NCBI RefSeq assembly: GCF_029392675.1
Contig: NZ_CP113941.1
Coordinates: 1,278,501 to 1,342,500, forward strand
Direction: 5' to 3'
From: Lactobacillus sp. ESL0684
GTDB lineage: Bacteria > Bacillota > Bacilli > Lactobacillales > Lactobacillaceae
Length of the DNA: 64,000 bases
Part shown: positions 54,785-64,000 of the stretch, piece after piece
Position numbering within the stretch: the stretch's first letter is position 1
How the letters are laid out: each line of letters starts with the position of its first letter
Notes under the pieces: model-generated
Told to the model about the DNA's origin: nothing
The model's database searches: none
The model's input: the letters and a program-made list of their open reading frames with translations, nothing else
Translations under genes and position numbers: made by a program

Positions 54785-56557
54785 TTATTTACAATTTTTT
54801 AAAGCAGTCCGTAATTCAGGATCAACTGCATAAATGTACAAACCATGAACTCCTCTAGTCATTAAAACGTTAAATTCATTTCTTAACAATTTTTCAGCAT
54901 AACTTTGACTTGAATGTAACTTATTAGTTGCCTTTTTATTTTGGCTTTCAAGAGGATCATGAACTATTTTTCCATTACGGTATTTAACGGATGGCCCTAA
55001 AACAACACCAACATAATTTAAATCAAATCCTTGTACTGTATAAAGCGATCCTATTTCTCCAATAGTATAATCTTTTTCAGCCCATGGAAGATCAGAATAT
55101 TTTACTAACTTATTACGATGCTTCTTTTCATATGCATCACGTCTCTTAATTTCATGATTCCAAGGCATTTTCCAATTACCTTCTGAGACTTGCCAGTATT
55201 CTTGACCGACAGGAAGCTTAGCTTTGCCTCCAGAATATTGCCAGTCAAAAGTTGCTACCATCCTGCTTATGCCATTAAACTGAGTTTGATTTATAGTTGT
55301 AATTTCTTGTTGCATTTTCGCTGGATCATCAAATATTTTTATTTCATATTTGTTATCTTTTGGTATAGGTAAAATCTGATCTTTGTCTATTAAGGAGCGA
55401 ATCCAATCTATTGTTGCTTCACTTGCATCGATTCTCATTTGATTCTCTAAAACTAAAGTTTCTCCATCAGTTTTATCGACTAAGTCAGACATATAATTTT
55501 CATCAATAATTGAATCTATCGACAAAATTTGACCAGGATCAAAGACTGCTAATACCACTTTAGCTCTTTTTAAAATATCCTCAATCATTCGCTTACCATG
55601 ACCATAATATGCTTGACTATTTTGTGTCAGTAATAAATGTGCTTCATCAACTATAACTATATCATCTTTCCCTTTTATAGTAGTAGAGTTGATAAATGTG
55701 GCTGGTTTCAAAACTCTAATGTTAAATTCTTTTGGAAAAAGCTTGTTCACTATCTCTTCGTATACTTTTAATTGTTCATCTTGATTAACTATAATAGAAA
55801 TCTTAAATTTTTTATTTGCTAATCTATTTTCATGAATTAGGTCATAAAAAATATTACTTACCAAAACAGTTTTCCCTGATCCTGCATTACCCTCAATCAA
55901 GATTAACTTTGCTTGATTATCCTTATTATTTTTTTGTAAAGCTCGATCAATTTTGACAATTACCTTTTCCTTAACTCGTTGCTGCTCAATGGTCAGCTTA
56001 TTAAAAGGTGAAGCTTTAAAAATTGCTTTGTTTTTTAATTCATTGCGATCTGGAAATAAACTAGGAGACTTTTTATTTAACTTTGACCAAATTTTATCAA
56101 ATAATTCGTCAAATTCGTCAGAATCATAATATTTATTTTGTTCATTAAAGCGCCTATTAGTCAATTTAGTAACAGTCGGTACACCACTCAAATACTGCAT
56201 TAACCTATTTTCAATGTCTAATGTTATCGATTTATTAAAATGTTCTTGTCCAATTACAAAAATTTGAGCATTTTTTGACTCTCTGAAATCATCAAAATCT
56301 TCCCGTATTTCTGGATCTTCCCCAAGATGTTCTATAGTTCTTCTTTGAATATCATTTGTTTCACCAACATAAACTGAAAAAGTATTGTGCGAATTTCTTG
56401 CATTTATTACATAAACTGTAGGAAATTCTGTTAGTAAATCTTCTGCTTTTTTATTATTTTTATAATTAGTATGTATTATATTTTCTAATTTCATTGCAGT
56501 TTCAATATTATACTTTGTATCAAAAACAATTGGATCTTCAATATTTGAATTTAGCAT
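54785..56557 (-). CDS. GIY-YIG nuclease fused to a DUF2075 (Schlafen group 3-like) helicase
   Basis: 590 residues with two parts. Residues about 47-140 look like a GIY-YIG nuclease: TVYVINARN, VYVGETNDIQRRTIEH (Tyr, Gly, Arg72, His77) and the metal-binding glutamate E116 in DIENRLMQYL. Residues about 185-590 are a DUF2075-type superfamily I helicase: Walker A GNAGSGKT (223-230), Walker B VIVDEAH, ENQMRIDASE, YTVQGFDLNYVGVVLG and NVLMTRGVHGLYIY (motif VI). Such fusions are rare outside accessory islands and resemble proteins of phage-defence loci; DNA cleavage/unwinding is inferred from family. GAGGAAT lies upstream of the ATG. AT-rich gene. Confidence 0.85.
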   Translation of the reverse strand: MLNSNIEDPIVFDTKYNIETAMKLENIIHTNYKNNKKAEDLLTEFPTVYVINARNSHNTFSVYVGETNDIQRRTIEHLGEDPEIREDFDDFRESKNAQIFVIGQEHFNKSITLDIENRLMQYLSGVPTVTKLTNRRFNEQNKYYDSDEFDELFDKIWSKLNKKSPSLFPDRNELKNKAIFKASPFNKLTIEQQRVKEKVIVKIDRALQKNNKDNQAKLILIEGNAGSGKTVLVSNIFYDLIHENRLANKKFKISIIVNQDEQLKVYEEIVNKLFPKEFNIRVLKPATFINSTTIKGKDDIVIVDEAHLLLTQNSQAYYGHGKRMIEDILKRAKVVLAVFDPGQILSIDSIIDENYMSDLVDKTDGETLVLENQMRIDASEATIDWIRSLIDKDQILPIPKDNKYEIKIFDDPAKMQQEITTINQTQFNGISRMVATFDWQYSGGKAKLPVGQEYWQVSEGNWKMPWNHEIKRRDAYEKKHRNKLVKYSDLPWAEKDYTIGEIGSLYTVQGFDLNYVGVVLGPSVKYRNGKIVHDPLESQNKKATNKLHSSQSYAEKLLRNEFNVLMTRGVHGLYIYAVDPELRTALKNCK

Positions 56558-56749
56558 TAATATTCCTCATTTAGCAATACATTTATAAGAGCCCTTGATC
56601 ACAGTTTAATAGTAATAACTAAAAATATGATCATAATGATAAATACACTCCTAATTATTAAAAAGTTTCTTTAATTCGTCAAGTTAAGTATACATAAAGG
56701 TTAATCCATTGCTACTTCCAAATGGTCACTCATACATAATCACCTTTAC

Positions 56750-57328
56750 TTATCTATATCTTTCCACCAATAATTCTCTGAACCTTTCACCAGGATAGAT
56801 ATATTTTCGCTTGTCATTAAGCTTAATGGTAACTAATCGTCTAAAATTAACAAAACGATTTATTTTTAAGGTATTCAAAACATTCCCTTCAAAAAAGTCA
56901 TAAAGATCATACTTTTCATCAACTACTTCACGTTGAGCAAAATTTAAAGTTGCAATAACATTCCGATTTTTAAGTCTATCAAAAACAACTACTGGACTTG
57001 CTTCAAACATTTTATGAAGTGCAGCAAGCATTTTGGTATCGCCATCATAGAGTCTCAATAAATAGGTAACAATGAAACTACCCAAATCATCCATATCAGC
57101 TAGTTTAATATCAAATAGAAATAACGTAAACTTGCTAGCAAAATTAGATAATTGCAAACATTTGCGCCTATCAAAATAAAAAATTTTGGCACCCCATTCA
57201 GGCAATGAATCAGTTGCTTCCTGTTGAACTGTTTGTTCAGCGAGCTCTCGTTTAATTGGATCTGATAAATTTTGTGGCTCTACTATTTTGTAGCGCTCAA
57301 AAGTTTGCTTAGTCGCATATATAATCAT
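56750..57328 (-). CDS. DUF6933-like protein
   Basis: A 192-residue protein that I match to DUF6933 from its pattern: IIYATKQTFERYKI at the start, EWGAKIFYFDRRKCLQLSN (Trp, Arg-Arg-Lys), a hydrophobic strand FTLFLFDIKLADM, and the late KNRNVIATLNFAQRE. Function unknown. GGAG lies ten bases before the ATG. About 50 bases separate it from the next upstream gene, same strand. Confidence 0.7.
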   Translation of the reverse strand: MIIYATKQTFERYKIVEPQNLSDPIKRELAEQTVQQEATDSLPEWGAKIFYFDRRKCLQLSNFASKFTLFLFDIKLADMDDLGSFIVTYLLRLYDGDTKMLAALHKMFEASPVVVFDRLKNRNVIATLNFAQREVVDEKYDLYDFFEGNVLNTLKINRFVNFRRLVTIKLNDKRKYIYPGERFRELLVERYR

Positions 57329-57378
57329 GATAGAATTTCTCCATTTTGTTAATTACCCCGAACGCTATACTTAATATA

Positions 57379-58191
57379 TTATATCGTACCTTTACTATTC
57401 TTTCCGATTAATCCACACTCGACAAAATAATTATACAATTCCTCATTAAATTTAGAATTAGCAATTGCATCTGCTCTTAGTGCTATCATTTTCATTATGT
57501 GTTCTACCATAAATTTTGGATCTTTACTTTTACTATACATAACAACGTGATAATTCTCATCAGTATATATTTTATATAAAAAATGTTGCCTAACAAAATC
57601 AACCCAATCAGTAAATTGACTAAAATACTCATTTTCAGTGGATTTCATACTTAGTTCAGCCCAATTTTCAAATATATATTCTAGGTATGAATCCATATAA
57701 TCGTGACAGCTATTTTTTGACTTGGGACACATTAATTCTATCTTACTTTTAACCTTACCTCCCCTACCAATTTTAGAAGGTAGTAGCCAAAAGTTGGCCA
57801 GACAATGATACTCTTGAAAATAATTCTGTAAATACTTGGGCCAGTTATTGTAAGCTGTTCTTTGTGTTGAATTTTTGCCAGCTTCAGGTGTCAGATTGGC
57901 AATCCAGTTAAAACTATTTATAGTATCACCAGCAAAACTATTATTTTCAAATTTTGCATTTAAATAGTCAGACGGCTTACGCAATATATGCTGATTAGGA
58001 ATAATATTTTGGTAGATTATTTCGTAATACTCCACTGCAAAATCAGTCATATCCTGATCAGGTCCTGAATAATACGATTGACTAGAATAGATCTTATTTT
58101 GATGTTTAAACAACTGATTCTTACCTGTTATCGCTTCAATTGGCATTAACAAAACTGTTTTTACTTGCCCAATTTTTTCTTTACAAATCAT
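57379..58191 (-). CDS. Unrecognised 270-residue protein
   Basis: Not assigned with confidence; possibly DUF6994, but I am unsure. Conserved-looking segments are FNWIANLTPEAGKNSTQR, NWPKYLQNYFQEYHCLANFW and RGGKVKSKIELMCPKS. Two cysteines in MCPKSKNSC could bind metal. Weak ribosome site; starts 17 bases after the TetR stop, so it is probably in the TetR operon. Confidence 0.7.
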   Translation of the reverse strand: MICKEKIGQVKTVLLMPIEAITGKNQLFKHQNKIYSSQSYYSGPDQDMTDFAVEYYEIIYQNIIPNQHILRKPSDYLNAKFENNSFAGDTINSFNWIANLTPEAGKNSTQRTAYNNWPKYLQNYFQEYHCLANFWLLPSKIGRGGKVKSKIELMCPKSKNSCHDYMDSYLEYIFENWAELSMKSTENEYFSQFTDWVDFVRQHFLYKIYTDENYHVVMYSKSKDPKFMVEHIMKMIALRADAIANSKFNEELYNYFVECGLIGKNSKGTI

Positions 58192-58208
58192 ATTTATAAC
58201 TAACTATT

Positions 58209-58721
58209 TTACAATTTTTCTGGTTCTTCCAAATTTACCAATAATAACCCAATCGTTTGATAAACATCGCGAATATCCTGCTGACAAAATCCTTTTACCC
58301 AATGATTGATAACAGTATATATAGCATTTGAAATCAACTCAACTTTTCTTACTGAAAAAGCAGTTCGGGGTCGTAAATACTCTTCAATAGCAAATGCTAA
58401 TTCTTTACGCAATACAGCATAAAAGGTATAAGGGTCATTGGCAAGAGAAATTATATTGAAATAGAAAAACTTATTTTCAGCTATCACTTTAAGCAAACGA
58501 TAAAAAATGCTATTAAGGTGTTCCGAGTTCTGACACTTCAGGGCTCTTTTCATTTGCAGAGTCAAAACTGACAAAAATAAATCAGAAAGGTTGCGATAAT
58601 GATTATAAAATGTTCCACGATCTATTTTTGCCTCTCTACAAAATAGGCTAACGGTATATTTAGTACGAATATTTTTGGTTAATGCACTTTTTAAAACTTT
58701 TTCTGCACATGGTAATGTCAT
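58209..58721 (-). CDS. TetR-like transcriptional regulator
   Basis: A 170-residue regulator. The N-terminal DNA-binding helices are seen in KVLKSALTKNIRTKYTVSLFCREAKIDRGTFYNHYRNLSDLF. The frame opens four codons earlier, but GGAG lies inside that stretch six bases before the ATG at 58721. It heads the run with the 270-residue gene and may control this set. The C-terminal domain is not diagnostic. Confidence 0.82.
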   Translation of the reverse strand: MTLPCAEKVLKSALTKNIRTKYTVSLFCREAKIDRGTFYNHYRNLSDLFLSVLTLQMKRALKCQNSEHLNSIFYRLLKVIAENKFFYFNIISLANDPYTFYAVLRKELAFAIEEYLRPRTAFSVRKVELISNAIYTVINHWVKGFCQQDIRDVYQTIGLLLVNLEEPEKL

Positions 58722-58739
58722 ATATTTCTCCATATTTAT

Positions 58740-59242
58740 TACTGTCTTATAATATAATTAAATATATCAATAAAAGCGCAATCATACAAGTGCTTTTTAA
58801 AATATTTTTTTGTCACTGACAGCTTGATACTTCAAAATGTGGATCTAAGTGTCATTTGGTAGTCTTAAAATCAGATTACTAACACTTTTAACTGAATGAC
58901 TTGTAGCATCCGTATTAACAGGATTTTTTCTTGGTTTTGTTTAGCTAACGATAAGAGTGCTAATATGTTTAGCTATTATTTCAAAAAATAATACACTAAA
59001 AATGTATCAGCTATGCAATAAAGACGTTGATCACAGTGAGAAAATAAAATTCATGTTTAAGGCCTTTGTACATAATTGCAGGGCTGGGCTGTGCTTAATC
59101 TATCTTTTAATGACAGTGTAAAAGGGAATTAACCACAAAATAGAGCAAATTTAGAGCACACCACAGGCTATCCAGATTTTATAACAGGATTGCTAGAATC
59201 ATATCAGAAAGAGAAAATGCCATACTAAAACAAAAGCGATAT
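58740..59242. other. AT-rich gene-free gap
   Basis: About 500 bp between the TetR start and the ISL3 element. No open frame that I can support; the longest plausible reading (about 22 codons near 59050) has no recognisable product. It should hold the TetR promoter. I see no repeat or RNA structure of note. Confidence 0.5.
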
Positions 59243-59250
59243 AAAATTCT
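59243..59250 (+). repeat. Target-site duplication of the ISL3 element (left copy)
   Basis: AAAATTCT at 59243-59250 and again at 60704-60711, exactly at both ends of the element. The 8-bp length is characteristic of ISL3-family insertion. Confidence 0.92.
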
Positions 59251-60703
59251 GGCTGTACACTTTATCCTGTTGATGAGTACCTTGTGGTATCTTATTAACA
59301 GAATATTTTTTTGCAAAAAAAGAGGCCATAGTGCCTCACTTATATTTCCTAATACCACTCAAGAAAGATCGGAGTTTTACTATGTCCTCTATTGATAACT
59401 ATTCAACTAAACTTTTGCTTGATATTAAAGATAATAATCTGATTTTTTCTAATTTTTATCTAGCTGACGATCAGGTCACCAAAATCCTGGTTGCCGAACT
59501 TATACTTCCTTGGTCTACTTGCCCTAACTGTCGTTACCCCTTAGTTCATAATGGTCATTATCTTTCCCGTGTTTGCTATTTGATTGCCAATGCCTCTAAG
59601 CCGCTTCAAATTGAACTGCATAAACAACGCCTATACTGCCTCACCATTCTTTTATGGCCAATAGCTCTCTAATTGACAAGCATTGCTCGATTGCTAATCC
59701 AGTCAAGCAAAAAATCATTCAAGACTTAACTACTGATCGGACAATGACTGACATTGCTCAGGCTAATAATGTTTCTGCCAACACGGTTTTACGCACCTTT
59801 ACTAGGTTTAAACACTTGCCACAAGCTATTGATTATAACTACCTGCCGGAACATCTTGGTGTCGATGAATTTCTCGGGGTTGGCCGCCAATTACATTTTA
59901 TCTGTGTAGACGATGATACTCATGAAATTATTAAAATTCTGCCCACCCGTTTAAAAAAAGAGATTATGGCTTGCTTTAAAAAATTTCCTCTAATCGTTAG
60001 AAGCCGAGTCAAAACCATTACTATGAATCTCAATGTTTATTATCAAGACTTGGCTCAGGAACTTTTCCCTAACGCACAAATCATCATTGATCGGTTTCAC
60101 ATTGTGCAAATGCTTAACCGCTCCTTTAACCAACTTTGCGTCCAAACGATGAAGCAGTTTAAGCATTCTGATCGCCGTTATAGCTTGCTCAAATATTACT
60201 GGAAGTCCTATCTAAAGCCATATAACCAGCTGGAAGTTAAACAAGTTAAGTATTACCAGCACTTAAAAGACCGCTTGACTCAGGAACAAATTGTGGAAGA
60301 AGGCTTGGCTGTTAGTCCTAAATTGCGTGCTACTTATGATTTGATGCAGGATTTCAGACAAGCCTTAGCTAACCACGACCCTAAGCAAATGAGTCAGTTA
60401 TGCGATGAAGACGTTGCTCTCGGTGAGCAGATGAAAGTCACCCTTAAGACCTTTAAACATAATCGCAAAGCTGTACTTAATGCGGCCACTTCCAAGTATT
60501 CCAATGGCTGCGTCGAAGGAACCAACCGCAAGATTAAGCAAATTCAGCACACGGCTTATGGCTATCGTAACTTTTCCAACATGACTGGTAGAATTATGTT
60601 AGAAGCAAAAAATGCCGTACTAAAAGAAAATACTTTAAGCATGATTGCATAGAGTGCATCTAATTCATTATTTATCTTCATCAACAGGATTTGACAAAGA
60701 GCC
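59251..60703 (+). mobile_element. ISL3-family insertion sequence, transposase broken by frameshift
   Basis: 1453 bp with imperfect ends: left GGCTGTACACTTTATCCTGTTGATGA and right (complement) GGCTCTTTGTCAAATCCTGTTGATGA share ATCCTGTTGATGA. Perfect 8-bp duplication on both sides. The left end has mutated relative to the right. It lies just after the terminator of an rRNA operon. Confidence 0.92.
59382..60652 (+). pseudogene. ISL3-family transposase, frameshifted
   Basis: Two adjoining frames: the first 96 codons (MSSIDNYSTKLLL...CPNCRYPLVHNGHYLSRVC...LYCL) end in a wrong tail, and the second frame, starting at 59654, continues MANSSLIDKHCSIANPVKQ... to the DDE region (HLGVDEFLGVGRQLHF, RFHIVQMLNRSF) and the C-terminal SNGCVEGTNRKIKQIQHTAYG. 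A loss of about seven bases at the zinc-knuckle YCxxC removes the second cysteine and shifts the frame. Functional only if frameshifting occurs. Confidence 0.88.
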
Positions 60704-60726
60704 AAAATTCTTACCAAAAATCAAGT

Positions 60727-60756
60727 AAAAAACCGAGGATGATATTCATCCTCGGT
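60727..60756 (-). terminator. Terminator of the rRNA operon
   Basis: On the minus strand ACCGAGGATGA/TCATCCTCGGT, perfect 11-bp stem with a three-base loop followed by six Ts, ten bases after tRNA-Asn. Confidence 0.9.
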
Positions 60757-60765
60757 CCTCTTTTG

Positions 60766-60838
60766 CTCCGGCTGACAGACTCGAACTGACGACATCTTGA
60801 TTAACAGTCAAGCGCTCTACCAACTGAGCTAAGCCGGA
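60766..60838 (-). tRNA. tRNA-Asn (anticodon GTT)
   Basis: 73-nt cloverleaf on the minus strand: acceptor TCCGGCT/AGCCGGA, anticodon stem CTTGA/TCAAG with loop CTGTTAA, TTCGAGT in the T loop. The T stem has one mismatch. CCA is not encoded. Located between 5S rRNA and the operon terminator. Confidence 0.93.
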
Positions 60839-60850
60839 ATATTAAAAAAA

Positions 60851-60968
60851 GCACGGCAACGTCCTACCCTCGCAGGCAGTTTCCCACCAACTACTCTCGG
60901 CGTTAAGAAGCTTAACTTCTGTGTTCGACATGGTTACAGGTGTTTCCTTCTTGCTCTTGCCACCGTAC
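60851..60968 (-). rRNA. rrf: 5S ribosomal RNA
   Basis: About 118 nt on the minus strand, with paired ends GTACGGTGGC...GCCGTGC, and the conserved CATGTCGAACACAGAAGTTAAG. Ends were set by pairing of the terminal helix and may be off by a base or two. Confidence 0.93.
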
Positions 60969-61054
60969 TTTTTATTCTCTTTGAGTTTTTACACTCAAAA
61001 CTAAATATAATCTACTCTTTTACCGTTCCACTCTCTTACCAAATTGCACTCGCT

Positions 61055-63975
<2,921 letters not shown>

Positions 63976-64000
63976 CCTATAAGATCTTCTCTCTCGGTCG
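63976..64000 (-). other. Part of the 16S-23S spacer
   Basis: 25 bases upstream of the 23S 5' end on the minus strand; the 16S gene lies beyond the window. Confidence 0.6.

Noticed and set aside
59040..59110. Short frame MFKAFVHNC...
   Set aside because: Only about 22 codons, no ribosome site, no resemblance to a known protein.

Overview
The window is low-GC, AT-rich Firmicute DNA and most likely comes from a Lactobacillus of the acidophilus/delbrueckii group. The main reasons are the gene order (relQ-nadK-rluD beside yjbK, yjbH/spxH, coiA, mecA and spx; ptsHI beside clpE), a mevalonate pathway instead of MEP, a D-2-hydroxyacid dehydrogenase, many PTS genes, and IS1182- and ISL3-type insertion sequences. 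I did not assign a species.

Layout. 0-2.1 kb: 5' part of a P-type cation ATPase gene (minus strand, running off the left edge). 2.3-3.3 kb: a lactonase-type beta-propeller. 3.3-5.2 kb: IS1182-family copy A. 5.2-6.7 kb: an unrecognised protein divergent from a TetR regulator, with paired 18-bp inverted sites between them. 6.7-12.6 kb: the stress/proteostasis block relQ-nadK-rluD, yjbK, spxH, coiA, mecA and spx. 12.8-17.9 kb: ptsHI, an unlisted small ORF, then clpE behind a CIRCE operator, and a DUF1827 gene. 17.9-25.5 kb: prfC, a CorC-like CBS protein, recX, an RlmCD-type methyltransferase, an alpha/beta hydrolase and small hypotheticals. 25.5-35.8 kb: VanZ-like protein, the upper mevalonate genes, GNAT, galU, YihY, map, flavodoxin, GtrA and UDP-GlcNAc 2-epimerase.

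35.9-40.7 kb: a mannose-family PTS (IIA, IIB, IIC, IID) with a SIS-domain sugar isomerase/deglycase, a GntR/UTRA regulator and a separate small protein that looks like a UTRA domain without a DNA-binding domain. A tRNA-Arg follows, then an EIIC, a DEAD-box helicase and a degenerate GH25-like protein. IS1182 copy B lies at 44.4-46.2 kb in the opposite orientation to copy A. Next come a D-2-hydroxyacid dehydrogenase and three paralogous amidohydrolases. The third amidohydrolase has its own T-box leader. A GltS-like transporter is divergent from them.

52.6-60.7 kb is the accessory part: remnants of RpiR- and DeoR-type regulators, a pRiA4b ORF-3-like protein, a GIY-YIG/DUF2075 helicase fusion (candidate defence protein), a DUF6933-like protein, an unrecognised 270-residue protein, a TetR regulator and a frameshifted ISL3 element with a perfect 8-bp target duplication. 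The right end holds the 3' part of an rRNA operon on the minus strand: 23S, 5S, tRNA-Asn and terminator.

The most interesting signals are the T-box-controlled amidohydrolase cluster, the GIY-YIG/DUF2075 cluster, the stand-alone UTRA-like protein with its tandem 12-bp repeat, the paired operators by the first TetR gene, and the identical inverted IS copies bracketing 39 kb of core genes.
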